From NCBI GenBank assembly GCA_017881345.1, contig JADGQZ010000029.1:1-36295 (forward strand): a stretch of 36,295 bases of DNA, given 5' to 3'. This document shows positions 20,687 to 30,013 of the stretch, one piece after another. The DNA is from Myxococcaceae bacterium. GTDB taxonomy: Bacteria; Myxococcota; Myxococcia; Myxococcales; Myxococcaceae. Position 1 is the stretch's first letter, and each line of letters opens with the position of its first letter. The translations under genes were made by a program, and so were the position numbers. The notes beneath the pieces were generated by a model that saw only the letters and a program-made list of their open reading frames with translations, was not told where the DNA came from and searched no databases.

Positions 20687-22093
20687 ATGAATGCCGTGGC
20701 GCGTCGCTCGAAGATCGTCTGCACCCTTGGCCCAGCGTCCGATGCCCCTCGGGTGCTGGCCGCCATGGTCGCCTCGGGCATGGACGTGGCCCGCCTCAAT
20801 TTCTCGCACGGAAGCGCTGCCGAGCACCGTGCCCGCGCCGAGGCGGTGCGCCGCGAGTCACGCCGCGCCGGACGCAACGTCGCGATCCTCCAGGACCTCC
20901 AGGGCCCCAAGCTGCGGCTGGGGGTCTTCGCCGAGGGCCGGGTCGAGCTGGTCGCCGGTGAGTCGGTGCTCCTCGTGACCCGCCGCGGTGTGGTGGGGAG
21001 CCCGCGGCTCATCCCTGTTCCACTCCCCTCCCTCGCCCGCGACTGTTCCGCTGGCGATCCGGTGCTGCTGGATGACGGCCGGGTGCGCCTGCGCGTCCGC
21101 CGGCGGCGCGGCGCGGACGTCGAGGCGGAGGTGGAGGTGGGTGGACCCATCTCGGACCACAAGGGCGTGAGCCTTCCGGGCGCGGCGGTGTCCGTCCCGG
21201 CGTTCACGCCGAAGGACCGGCGCGACGCTGCGCTGGGCCGTGCGCTGGGGGTCGACCTGGTTGCGATGTCCTTCGTGCGGACCGCGCAGGACGTCGAGCG
21301 GGCGCGCCGGCACCTCGCCCCGGGTACGCCACTCATCGCCAAGATGGAGAAGCCGCAGGCCATCGAGGCGATGGAGGAGATCGTCCGGAGCGCGGACGGG
21401 GTGATGGTCGCGCGAGGCGACCTCGGTGTCGAGCTCCCGCTGGAGCAGGTGCCGGGCATCCAGAAGCGGCTGGTGCACCGGGCAAACGTCCTCGGGCGCA
21501 CCTGCATCGTGGCGACGGAGATGCTGGAGAGCATGATCCGCTCCCCTCGTCCCACCCGCGCCGAGGTCTCCGACGTGGCCAACGCGGTGCTCGACGGCGC
21601 GGACGCGGTGATGCTCTCGGCCGAGACCGCGGTGGGACACGATCCGGTCGCGGCAGTGGCGACGATGGCCCGCATCATCGAGGAGGCGGAGCGCGGAATG
21701 CCGCCGGCCGTGCGCCCGGAGCTCGCCGGGGGCGACATCTCTCCGGGCATCGCCGCCGCGGCGGTGGAGGCAGCGCGCAGCGTCGGCGCGAAGGTGATCG
21801 TCGCCTACACCGAGAGTGGCTACACCGCGCGTCTGGTCGCCGCCTTCCGGCCAGCGATGCCCATCCTCGCGCTGACACCGAACGACGCGGTCGTCCACCG
21901 TCTCGCCCTGGTCTGGGGCGTGGAGGCGCACCAGGTGCCGCGGCTGCGGTCCACCGACACCGTGATGCAACGGGCCCGCGACGAGGTCCGCCGGCGCGGG
22001 CTCGCCATCCGGGGGGAGCGCATCGCCATCGTCGCCGGCGTCCCGCTGAACGAGCCCGGGAACACGAACGTGCTGACCGTACAGCGCGTGTGA
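20687..22093 (+). CDS. pyk: Pyruvate kinase
   Basis: 468 aa: MNAVARRSKIVCTLGPASDAPRVLAAMVASGMDVARLNFSHGS...LQDLQGPKLRLG...IAKMEKPQAIEAMEEIVRSADGVMVARGDLGVELPLEQVPGIQK...ATEMLESMIRSPRPTRAEVSDVANAVLDGADAVMLSAETAVG. Confidence 0.97.
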   Translation: MNAVARRSKIVCTLGPASDAPRVLAAMVASGMDVARLNFSHGSAAEHRARAEAVRRESRRAGRNVAILQDLQGPKLRLGVFAEGRVELVAGESVLLVTRRGVVGSPRLIPVPLPSLARDCSAGDPVLLDDGRVRLRVRRRRGADVEAEVEVGGPISDHKGVSLPGAAVSVPAFTPKDRRDAALGRALGVDLVAMSFVRTAQDVERARRHLAPGTPLIAKMEKPQAIEAMEEIVRSADGVMVARGDLGVELPLEQVPGIQKRLVHRANVLGRTCIVATEMLESMIRSPRPTRAEVSDVANAVLDGADAVMLSAETAVGHDPVAAVATMARIIEEAERGMPPAVRPELAGGDISPGIAAAAVEAARSVGAKVIVAYTESGYTARLVAAFRPAMPILALTPNDAVVHRLALVWGVEAHQVPRLRSTDTVMQRARDEVRRRGLAIRGERIAIVAGVPLNEPGNTNVLTVQRV

Positions 22094-22166
22094 CCCCGCC
22101 CGGAGACCACGGCGCGCTTGCAACGAACGACGCCCGGTGCCGTCCTCTCGCCGGGAGGAGTCAGCC

Positions 22167-22493
22167 ATGAAGAAGTATCTGGTGCTCTATCGCGCCCCCA
22201 TCGCTGCGAGCGAGCAGCTGTCCAAGGTCACTCCGGAGCAGGCGAAGCAAGGCATGGACCTCTGGCGAGCCTGGGGCAAGAAGGCCGCGGCGGCCATCGT
22301 CGACGTGGGCTCGCCCCTGGAGCGCGTGGCGAGCCTCGGGGGGAGCGCCTCGCCCGGTCACGTGGGCGGCTTCTCGGTCCTCCAGGGAGACTCGGTCGAG
22401 GACGTGAAGCGACAGCTCGAGGGCCATCCACACTTCAAGATGCCGGGGGCGTCGATCGAGGTCTTCGAGTTCCTGTCGATGCCCGGGATGTGA
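22167..22493 (+). CDS. YCII-related / DGPF-like small protein
   Basis: MKKYLVLYRAPIAASEQLSKVTPEQAKQGMDLWRAWGKKAAAAIVDVGSPLERVASLGG...GGFSVLQGDSVEDVKRQLEGHPHFKMPGASIEVFEFLSMPGM. GGAGG upstream of the ATG. Confidence 0.72.
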   Translation: MKKYLVLYRAPIAASEQLSKVTPEQAKQGMDLWRAWGKKAAAAIVDVGSPLERVASLGGSASPGHVGGFSVLQGDSVEDVKRQLEGHPHFKMPGASIEVFEFLSMPGM

Positions 22494-22607
22494 CCGCCGA
22501 TCGCGACCCGATGACGAGCCCGAGCTGACGGGCAGCCTCGGGAATGCCCTCGGGAACGCTCCGCCAGCGGGGTGCCCAGCCAGACGTGTGCTTCAGCGCC
22601 GCCCGCT

Positions 22608-23444
22608 TCAACCTCGGCGGCCGAGCACCACACCAGGACCGAGCACGCCGACGAAGATCCCGAGAACCACGGCCGCGAGGACGAGCCACCCCCAGCTCCG
22701 GGGTATTCCCAACGCGACCTGGTCGGCTCGCGCCGGAGGGCGGCGGGCCCACAGCCGTGGGTACCAGGCGAGGAGCGACGTCCCGCCGAACGACGCTGCC
22801 GCGCCGGAGATCAGCACCAGCGACGGCCCGTGCGGGTTGAAGCGACCGGCCAGGACGTAGACCGTCCCTCCCACGAGGTACGGGAGGAGCGTCAGCGCGC
22901 GGCCCCGGGCGGCGCGCTCCTCGGAGCCCGTTCCGAGGAAGGGCTCGAGCTCCGGCATCAAGACCCTGGGCGCCACCCAGAAGTAGAGGACCACCCCGAC
23001 CACGGACAGTCCGAGCCGCCAGACGCCGGCGGGTTGCAGCCCATCGACGACGACGGACCAGTCCCCGACGCCGGCGAGCCCCGAGAACAGGAGATAGCCG
23101 AAGGGCTGGAGCACGTTGACCGCCAGCATCAGCCAGGCGAAATCGCGCACTCGCCCCCACTGGCTCGGCAGCGTCTTCAGGGCCGCCGCAGCGAGGCCAG
23201 CGAAGACGAGATTCGCGATGCTCCCGCCCGCGGCGAGCCAGCGCTGGGCCGAGGACTGCAGGCCCTCGACCGAGCACTCAAAGAAGATGGCGTTCAGCGT
23301 TTCGGGACGGCCACCCACGAGGAGACATGCCCCGCCGTGTCCCAGCCCCTCGTGCACCACGTTGCTGACGGCGTAGGCCACGACGGCGATGGCACCGACC
23401 GTCCAGCGATCGAGCGTCGTGGTCTTTGCATCGGGTCGAGGCAC
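22608..23444 (-). CDS. Polytopic membrane protein with HEGLGH motif, M50-like in appearance
   Basis: ORF 22608..23711; GTG at 23444 preceded by GAGG is the likely start (VPRPDAKTTTLDRWTVGAIAVVAYAVSNVVHEGLGHGGACLLVGGRPETLNAIFFECS...). An upstream start at 23711 would overlap the tlpA-like gene. About 7 hydrophobic segments. Confidence 0.65.
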   Translation of the reverse strand: MPRPDAKTTTLDRWTVGAIAVVAYAVSNVVHEGLGHGGACLLVGGRPETLNAIFFECSVEGLQSSAQRWLAAGGSIANLVFAGLAAAALKTLPSQWGRVRDFAWLMLAVNVLQPFGYLLFSGLAGVGDWSVVVDGLQPAGVWRLGLSVVGVVLYFWVAPRVLMPELEPFLGTGSEERAARGRALTLLPYLVGGTVYVLAGRFNPHGPSLVLISGAAASFGGTSLLAWYPRLWARRPPARADQVALGIPRSWGWLVLAAVVLGIFVGVLGPGVVLGRRG

Positions 23445-23568
23445 CGGGAGCCTCAATCTACCCTCCTCCTGCTGCACACGCTGGGGCCCGGTGGTGGAGA
23501 CCTGGGGCTCCGGAGATCGTTCCGGAGGTGCGGTCCCCGCTCGAAGTGACCATTCTCCGCGAGCGCTG

Positions 23569-24204
23569 CTACTGCGGTCGAGTGGGGCGTCCGGCCGCGG
23601 CCTCGAACGAAGACAGGGTCTGGGCGCCGATGAGCATGTCCCGGACTCGCCCGTCGCGCCCGATGACCAGCGTGGTCGGGCGGCCCTGATAGGCCATCTG
23701 GCCGATCGCATCGTCGGGGGGCGCGTCGGAGAAATAGCCGTTCACCCGGGCACTGCGGACCGGAATCGCAGCGCGCAAGGTCTCCAATGATTCGTCGGAG
23801 ACGGCGAGCACCACCAGATCCGGACGGCGTTCGGCGAGCCGTTCGAGATCGGGGATCTCCTCGAGGCACGGGCCGCACCAGGTTGCCCAGAAGTTGAGGA
23901 CCACCACCTTCCCCGCGTACTCCGACAGGTGGTGGACAGAGTCGTCGCTCACCAAGCGGAAAGTGAAATCGCCGACCCGTCGAACCAGTGCGCTGTTCAC
24001 CGACCGCACGAAATGAAAGGCGAGGGCACAGGCGACGACCATCGCCACGCAGAGGCCGGCCAGGATGCCGCGACTCCATCGAAAACGGCCGCGCCGGGCG
24101 ACGAGGAGTGCGGCGAGGCCGAGAAGGCCAATCGCGAGCACCGGGAAGAGCAGCGTTCCGCGCTCGAGGAGAAAGGCAAACGCCGCCCGCTGGACCTCGT
24201 CCAT
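23569..24204 (-). CDS. TlpA/ResA-like membrane-anchored thioredoxin-fold protein
   Basis: 211 aa with two N-terminal hydrophobic segments, then GKVVVLNFWATWCGPCLEEIPDLERLAERRPDLVVLAVSDES...GRPTTLVIGRDGRV (WCGPC active site). Confidence 0.9.
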   Translation of the reverse strand: MDEVQRAAFAFLLERGTLLFPVLAIGLLGLAALLVARRGRFRWSRGILAGLCVAMVVACALAFHFVRSVNSALVRRVGDFTFRLVSDDSVHHLSEYAGKVVVLNFWATWCGPCLEEIPDLERLAERRPDLVVLAVSDESLETLRAAIPVRSARVNGYFSDAPPDDAIGQMAYQGRPTTLVIGRDGRVRDMLIGAQTLSSFEAAAGRPTRPQ

Positions 24205-24336
24205 GGATCCGGTACGTCTCTCACTCCCGACGATTTCTCACCGCCCGGTCATCCACGACAACGCAACAGGTCATCAACGAATCAGGGCAGCGTACCTCGG
24301 TGGCCAGTCACCCGACGAGGGGAGGTGCTGGCCCTC

Positions 24337-25344
24337 TCAGGGAACGCTCGGGTGCTCCCGCCACCCGTGCAGCAGATGAATGTAGTTCGCCCGCTCGTAC
24401 GCCGACGGATCTGGGCACGCCTTGAGGTTCATGCTCCCCCGGAGCTGGCGAACCGAGGTGTACTCGCGCTCCACCAGCCAGCGCTCGAGCGAGGCCCGGA
24501 GCGAGAGGAGACGCGAGGGGCCGTTGCGGAGCAGGGTCGAGACCAGCTGGACCGCCGTCGCCCCCGCCATCAGCGCGCGAATGATGTCCACCGTCTCGTG
24601 CACCCCGCCGCTGATCGCCAGGGGGATCTTCCGCTGCGCGGAGAGGATTGCCAGCCAGCGGAGCCGGAGCGGGAGCTCCGAGCTGTCCGAGAGGTGGAGC
24701 ACCCGCCTCACCTCCAGCGCATCCACGTCGATCTCCGGCTCGAACAGCCGGTTGAAGAGAACCAGCGCGTCCGCCCCGGCCTCCTCGAGGCCCCGGGCGA
24801 CGCTGGAGATGGAGGTGTAGAAGGGCGAGAGCTTCACCGCGACGGGGATCTTGATCCTGCCCTTCAGGGTCCGGACCAGATCCAGCGTGTCCTTCTCCAC
24901 CGTCGCGCCGTCCCGCGCCGGGTCGGTCGGCACCGCGTACAGGTTCAGCTCCAGCGCCGAGGCCCCCGCCTGCTCGATCAGCCGGGCGAAGTCGATCCAC
25001 CCTCCGGGCGTCGTCCCATTGAGCGAGGCGATCACCGGCACCTTCACCGCTGCGCGGATCTTCCGCAGCTGCTCCAGGTACCGGTCCGGGCCCAGCCGGT
25101 AGTCGGACGGCTCCGGAAGCATGCTCGAGGCCTCCGCCGAGAAGCTCTGGTGACCCTCGGTTGCCATGAAGGTCGACAGCTGCTCCTGCGTGAGCTGCTC
25201 CTCGAACAGCGAGCGCATCACGATGGCCGGCGCCCCGGCGTCCTCGAGCGCGCGGACGGTCCCCAGCTCGTCCGCGAGCGGCGAGGCGCCCGGCAGGAGC
25301 GGGTGCGCCAGCTTCAGTCCCAGGTACTCGACCGAGAGATCCAT
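24337..25344 (-). CDS. Dihydroorotate dehydrogenase-like (PyrD-like) TIM-barrel protein
   Basis: MDLSVEYLGLKLAHPLLPGASPLADELGTVRALEDAGAPAIVMRSLFEEQL...VPVIASLNGTTPGGWIDFARLIEQAGASALELNLYAVP...KIPVAVKLSPFYTSISSVARGLEEAGADALVLFNR...LAISGGVHETVDIIRALMAGATAVQLVSTLL. A GTG start at 25356 would give a GTGA 4-nt overlap with the PFOR stop. Confidence 0.9.
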   Translation of the reverse strand: MDLSVEYLGLKLAHPLLPGASPLADELGTVRALEDAGAPAIVMRSLFEEQLTQEQLSTFMATEGHQSFSAEASSMLPEPSDYRLGPDRYLEQLRKIRAAVKVPVIASLNGTTPGGWIDFARLIEQAGASALELNLYAVPTDPARDGATVEKDTLDLVRTLKGRIKIPVAVKLSPFYTSISSVARGLEEAGADALVLFNRLFEPEIDVDALEVRRVLHLSDSSELPLRLRWLAILSAQRKIPLAISGGVHETVDIIRALMAGATAVQLVSTLLRNGPSRLLSLRASLERWLVEREYTSVRQLRGSMNLKACPDPSAYERANYIHLLHGWREHPSVP

Positions 25345-25352
25345 GTGCGCGC

Positions 25353-28300
25353 TCACTCCTGGCTGGCCGCGGGCGGCGGCCGGACATCGGGGATGGCCGT
25401 GGCCTGCGGCACGACGACCTTGGCCAGCTGCTCGTACACGCCGTAGCGCTGGGTGACGTTCTGCTGCGCCCACGCCAGGAGCTGCTTGTAGCGCTCCGGG
25501 TCGAGGCTCTCGGTGATCCGGAAGCGGGCCTCCTCGCGCATGTACTCGCGCACCGGAAGCTTCGCCGGCCCCGAGTCGAGCACCAGCGGCGGCTGACCGG
25601 CGGCGCTGCGCCGCGGGTCGAAGCGGTAGAGCGGCCAGGTCGCCGAGTCCACCGCCCGCTTCTGCTGCTCGAGCCCGTTCACCAGGTCGTAGCCATGGGC
25701 GATGCAGTGGCTGTAGGCGATGACCAGCGAGGGGCCGCGGTAGCTCTCGGCCTCGAGCATCGCCTTGACCACCTGGGCGTCCTTCGCCCCGAAGGCCACC
25801 TGGGCCACGTAGGCGGTCCGGTAGCCCATCGCCAGGAGCCCCAGGTCCTTCTTCCCGATGGACTTGCCCGCAGCGGCGAACTTGGCCGCGGCGCCGAGCG
25901 GCGTCGCCTTGGATTGCTGGCCGCCGGTGTTCGAGTACACCTCGGTGTCGAGCACCAGGATGTTCACGTCGACGTCCGTCGAGAGGACGTGGTCGAGCCC
26001 GCCGTAGCCGATGTCGTAGGCCCAGCCGTCACCTCCGACGATCCACACCGTCTTCTTCAGCAGGTGGTCCGCCAGCCCGCGAAGCGTCCGGCCCTCGAGG
26101 GTGTCGGTCTTCAAACGGCCCTTCAGCTCGGCCACCCGCTTCCGCTGGGCGGCGATGCCGGCCTCGGTGGACTGGTCCGCCTCCAGCAGCGCGGTGACGA
26201 ACGCGTCCCCCAGGACCGGGGCCTGCCGCTTCAGGACGGTCTCCGCCAGGTGCCGGAGCGCGTCCGAGCCGAGCCGGATGCCGAAGCCGAACTCGGCGTT
26301 GTCCTCGAAGAGCGAGTTGGCCCAGGCCGGGCCGCGCCCATCGCGGTTCACGGAGTAGGGGGTCGTGGGGAGGTTCCCGCCGTAGATGGACGAGCAGCCG
26401 GTGGCGTTGGAGATGATCATCCGGTCGCCGAAGAGCTGGGTGAGCAGCTTGATGTAGGGCGTCTCACCGCACCCGGAGCAGGCGCCCGAGAACTCGAAGA
26501 GCGGCTGGAGGAACTGCGAGCCCTTCACGTCCAGCCGGAGCGTGGTCCGGTCCACCTCGGGAAGGTCGAGGAAGAAGTCGAACGACCTCTTCTCCTGGTC
26601 CCGGAGCGGCGGTTGCGGCGCGAGCTCCAGCGCCTTGTGGCGGGGGTTCGCCTTGTCCTTGGCCGGGCAGACCTCGATGCAGAGCCCGCATCCGGTGCAG
26701 TCCTCCGGCGCGACCTGGACGGTGTACGCGCTTCCCGCCTGGCCCTTGAAGGCCATGTGCTTGAAGCCTTCCGGCGCCGTGGCCACCGCGCCCTCGCCGT
26801 AGACCTTGGTCCGGATGGCCGCGTGCGGGCAGACCAGCGCACACTTGTTGCACTGGATGCAGATCGGCCCGTCCCAGACGGGGATCTCCAGCGCCAGGTT
26901 CCGCTTCTCCCAGCGGGCCGTCGCCGTGGGCCACGTCCCGTCGATGGGGAAGGCGCTGACCGGGAGCAGGTCCCCCTTGTTCTCCAGCATCACCGCCGTG
27001 ACCCGGCGCACGAAGTCCGGCGCCTCCGGCGCGACCACCGGGGGCCGGCCGCGGGTCGCGGTCATCTTTCCCGGTATCTTCACCGCGAAGAGCGAGGCGA
27101 GCGAGGCGTCCACCGCGGCGTGGTTTCGCCGCACCACCTCGGCGCCCTTCTTCTTGTAGGTCTTCTCGATGGACCTCTTGATCTGCTCGATGGCCTCGTC
27201 GCGCGGGAGCACGCCGGAGAGCGCGAAGAAGCAGGCCTGCATCACGGCGTTGATCCGCCCACCCATCCCCGCCGTCTGAGCGACCTTCACCGCGTCGATG
27301 ACGTGGAGCTGCAGCTTCTTCTCCAGCACCGTCTCCTGGAACTCGCGCGGCAGCCGGTCCCAGACCTGCTCCGGGGTGTAGGGCGCGTTGATCAGGACCA
27401 CCGCGCCTGGCGCCGCCAGCTCGAGCACGTCCATCCGGTCGATGAGCTGGAACTGGTGCACACCCACGAAGCCGGCCTGCTTGACCAGATACGACGAGCG
27501 GATCGGCCCTGGCCCGAAGCGGAGGTGACTGATGGTCATCGCCCCCGACTTCTTCGAGTCGTAGACGAAGTAGCCCTGGGCCGCGTGCTCGGTCTCCTCG
27601 CCGATGATCTTGATCGAGGCCTTGTTGGCGCCGACGGTCCCATCGGAGCCGAGGCCGTAGAAGACCGCCTGGGTCCGTCCGGGGACGGAGATCTCGAAGT
27701 CCCGCTTCCACTCGAGCGAGGTCCGGGTGACGTCGTCGACGATGCCGATCGTGAAGTGGTTCTTCGGCTCGGGGCGGGCGAGGTTCTCGAAGACCGCCCG
27801 CACCATCCCGGGATCGAACTCCTTCGAGGACAGTCCGTACCTGCCGCCCACCACGGCCGGGATCGGACGGCCGGCGCGGGCCTCGGCGAAGGTCGTCAGC
27901 ACGTCCATGTAGAGCGGCTCGCCCGGGGCTCCGGGCTCCTTGGTGCGATCGAGCACCGCGACCGCGCGGGCGGTCCTGGGAAGCGCGGCAAGGAACTCCT
28001 CCGCCGGGAACGGCCGGTACAGGCGGATCTTCACGACGCCGACCCGCTCACCCTTGGACAGGAGCCAGTCGACCGTCTCGTGCGCCACCTCGGCGCCGGA
28101 GCCCATGGCCACCACCACCCGCTCGGCCTGCGGGTGACCATGGTAGTCGACCAGGTGGTACTGGCGGCCGGTGAGCTTCCCCAGCCGGTCCATCTCCTCC
28201 TGCACGATCTCGGGACAGACGGCGTAGAAGGGATTGCACGCCTCGCGTGCCTGGAAGAAGGCGTCCGGGTTCTGGGCCGTGCCGCGGAGCACCGGGTGCT

Positions 28301-28934
28301 CCGGGTCGAGCGCGCGGCCCCGGTGGGCGGCGATCGCCTCCTCGTTCACCATCGCCCGGAGCTGCTCGTCGGAGAGCTCGGTGATCTTCGCCACCTCGTG
28401 CGAGGTGCGGAACCCGTCGAAGAAGTGGATGAATGGCACCCGGGCTCGCAGCGTCGCCGCGTGGGCCACCGCCGCGAGGTCGTGCGCCTCCTGCACCGAG
28501 CCCGAGGCCAGGAGTCCGAGGCCGATCTGCCGGCAGGCCATCACGTCCGAGTGGTCCCCGAAGATGCTGAGCGCGTGCGTGGCCAGCGTGCGCGCCGCCA
28601 CGTGCATGCAGAACGCAGTCAGCTCCCCGGCGATCTTGTAGAGGTTGGGGATCATCAGCAGCAGGCCCTGCGACGCCGTGAAGGTCGTCGTCAGCGCCCC
28701 GGCCTGGAGTGCCCCGTGGACCGCCCCTGCCACCCCCGCCTCCGACTGGAGCTGGACGACCCGCGGGACGACGCCCCAGATGTTCTGCTGGCCGTGTGCC
28801 GACCACTCGTCAGCCAGCTCGGCCATCGTCGAGGAGGGAGTGATGGGGTAGATGGCGATGGTCTCGGACAGCCGGTGGGCAACCGAGGCCACGGCCTCGT
28901 TCCCATCCACGGTGAGGAGGCGAGGCGTGCTCAT
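25353..28934 (-). CDS. nifJ: Pyruvate:ferredoxin (flavodoxin) oxidoreductase, single-chain
   Basis: 1193 aa from ATG at 28934: MSTPRLLTVDGNEAVASVAHRLSETIAIYPITPSSTMAELADEW...; ferredoxin motifs CIQCNKCALVCPHAAIR and CTGCGLCIEVCPAKD; CSGCGETPYIKLLTQLFGDRMIISNATGCSSIYGGNLPTTPY; GGDGWAYDIGYGGLDHVLSTDVDVNILVLDTEVYSNTGGQQSKATP (TPP-binding). Confidence 0.97.
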   Translation of the reverse strand: MSTPRLLTVDGNEAVASVAHRLSETIAIYPITPSSTMAELADEWSAHGQQNIWGVVPRVVQLQSEAGVAGAVHGALQAGALTTTFTASQGLLLMIPNLYKIAGELTAFCMHVAARTLATHALSIFGDHSDVMACRQIGLGLLASGSVQEAHDLAAVAHAATLRARVPFIHFFDGFRTSHEVAKITELSDEQLRAMVNEEAIAAHRGRALDPEHPVLRGTAQNPDAFFQAREACNPFYAVCPEIVQEEMDRLGKLTGRQYHLVDYHGHPQAERVVVAMGSGAEVAHETVDWLLSKGERVGVVKIRLYRPFPAEEFLAALPRTARAVAVLDRTKEPGAPGEPLYMDVLTTFAEARAGRPIPAVVGGRYGLSSKEFDPGMVRAVFENLARPEPKNHFTIGIVDDVTRTSLEWKRDFEISVPGRTQAVFYGLGSDGTVGANKASIKIIGEETEHAAQGYFVYDSKKSGAMTISHLRFGPGPIRSSYLVKQAGFVGVHQFQLIDRMDVLELAAPGAVVLINAPYTPEQVWDRLPREFQETVLEKKLQLHVIDAVKVAQTAGMGGRINAVMQACFFALSGVLPRDEAIEQIKRSIEKTYKKKGAEVVRRNHAAVDASLASLFAVKIPGKMTATRGRPPVVAPEAPDFVRRVTAVMLENKGDLLPVSAFPIDGTWPTATARWEKRNLALEIPVWDGPICIQCNKCALVCPHAAIRTKVYGEGAVATAPEGFKHMAFKGQAGSAYTVQVAPEDCTGCGLCIEVCPAKDKANPRHKALELAPQPPLRDQEKRSFDFFLDLPEVDRTTLRLDVKGSQFLQPLFEFSGACSGCGETPYIKLLTQLFGDRMIISNATGCSSIYGGNLPTTPYSVNRDGRGPAWANSLFEDNAEFGFGIRLGSDALRHLAETVLKRQAPVLGDAFVTALLEADQSTEAGIAAQRKRVAELKGRLKTDTLEGRTLRGLADHLLKKTVWIVGGDGWAYDIGYGGLDHVLSTDVDVNILVLDTEVYSNTGGQQSKATPLGAAAKFAAAGKSIGKKDLGLLAMGYRTAYVAQVAFGAKDAQVVKAMLEAESYRGPSLVIAYSHCIAHGYDLVNGLEQQKRAVDSATWPLYRFDPRRSAAGQPPLVLDSGPAKLPVREYMREEARFRITESLDPERYKQLLAWAQQNVTQRYGVYEQLAKVVVPQATAIPDVRPPPAASQE

Positions 28935-29067
28935 GCCCTCCAGCGGTAGCACGGGGTATGCCGCTCGCCTGAGGTCTCCTGCGGCGCAAGCCATGCGCCC
29001 TGCCCCTGCGCCGGGTCCGGGCGCCGCATGCGGTGCGGGCTCCGCGCGGCGCCTTGGCGATGGCGCG

Positions 29068-29967
29068 ATGCGCCGTCGGTGGCTCTGGCCTTTCGTTCTT
29101 GCTGCCACTGCCGCGTGCGCCAGCCCCCCCCGACCTCCGCAACCGGCGCCAGCCGAGGCGTCGAAGAGGGTCGACCGGCCCGAGCCCGCGCCCGAGCGCG
29201 TCGAGTTCGCCAGCGGGTCGCTTCGGCTGCACGGTCTGCTCTGGAGGCCCGCCGGAGGGGGGCCGTTCCCGGCGGTCCTCTTCAGCCACGGGTCGGGAGG
29301 CGCCACGCCCGACGAGACGGCGGGGCTCCCGATGACCGAGGCCGCTGCGCGACTCGCTCCACTCTTCACCCGACGCGGCTACGCCTTCTTCTACCCCTTC
29401 CGGCGTGGCCAGGGTCCGTCCGCGGATGGAGCTCCCTCGCTGCAACAGGTCCTCGCGCGCGAGGAACGGGCGCATGGGACGCAGGCTCGGCAGCGCCTGC
29501 AGGAGATGCTGCTGCAGACGGAGCAGCTCGAGGACGTGCTCGCTGCGCTCGCCGTTCTGGAAGAGATGCCCGGAATCGATCGGTCACGTCTGGTGCTCGT
29601 GGGACACTCCTTCGGCGGACAGCTCACCATCCTCGCCGCGGCCCACGACCGGACGGTCCGGGCAGCCGTGACATTCGGGGCCGCCGCGGAGTCGTGGTCA
29701 CGGTCAGCAGACCTGCGCTCCATCCTGCGCGAGGCAGCTCACCGGGCGCGCTGCCCGATCCTTCTCGTACAATGGAGCAACGACTTCGACACCGAGCCGA
29801 GCATCGCGCTGAGCAAGGAGCATCGACCCGGTGGCCCGGTCCGCGTCGCCATCCTCTACCCTCCGGTGGGGTCGAGCCGCGAGGAAGGCCACAACGGCCT
29901 CTACCTGGCAGTGACGGAGTGGGAGCCGGACGTGTTCCGGTTCCTGGCCGAGGCAATTCCGCCATGA
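29068..29967 (+). CDS. Alpha/beta hydrolase (dienelactone hydrolase-like) lipoprotein
   Basis: ATG at 29068: MRRRWLWPFVLAATAACASPP (lipobox TAAC); LFSHGSGGATPDETAGLP...YAFFYPFRRGQGPS...LVLVGHSFGGQLTILAAAHD (GxSxG elbow)...EEGHNGLY. Confidence 0.82.
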   Translation: MRRRWLWPFVLAATAACASPPRPPQPAPAEASKRVDRPEPAPERVEFASGSLRLHGLLWRPAGGGPFPAVLFSHGSGGATPDETAGLPMTEAAARLAPLFTRRGYAFFYPFRRGQGPSADGAPSLQQVLAREERAHGTQARQRLQEMLLQTEQLEDVLAALAVLEEMPGIDRSRLVLVGHSFGGQLTILAAAHDRTVRAAVTFGAAAESWSRSADLRSILREAAHRARCPILLVQWSNDFDTEPSIALSKEHRPGGPVRVAILYPPVGSSREEGHNGLYLAVTEWEPDVFRFLAEAIPP

Positions 29968-30013
29968 CCCGCGCCCGGTCCGCGCACACTTCTCGCATGA
30001 ATCGCGAGGTGCT

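Noticed and set aside
22572-23549. 325-aa plus-strand ORF opposite the HEGLGH membrane protein
   Set aside because: Polar, charged shadow of a hydrophobic coding strand; the minus-strand frame has clear TM pattern and motif.
23929-25446. 505-aa plus-strand ORF
   Set aside because: Antisense to the TlpA-like and DHOD-like genes; shadow composition.
25695-28949. 1084-aa plus-strand ORF
   Set aside because: Fully antisense to PFOR; sequence is a Val/Asp/His/Arg-rich shadow with no recognisable domain.
29024-29033. 10-bp palindrome CCGCATGCGG between nifJ and the hydrolase lipoprotein gene
   Set aside because: A single short palindrome in GC-rich DNA; a regulatory role cannot be supported without other copies.
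28852-29067. N-terminal extension of the hydrolase ORF (start at 28852)
   Set aside because: Overlaps the nifJ 5' end and lacks domain features; the lipoprotein signal starting at 29068 is a much better start.
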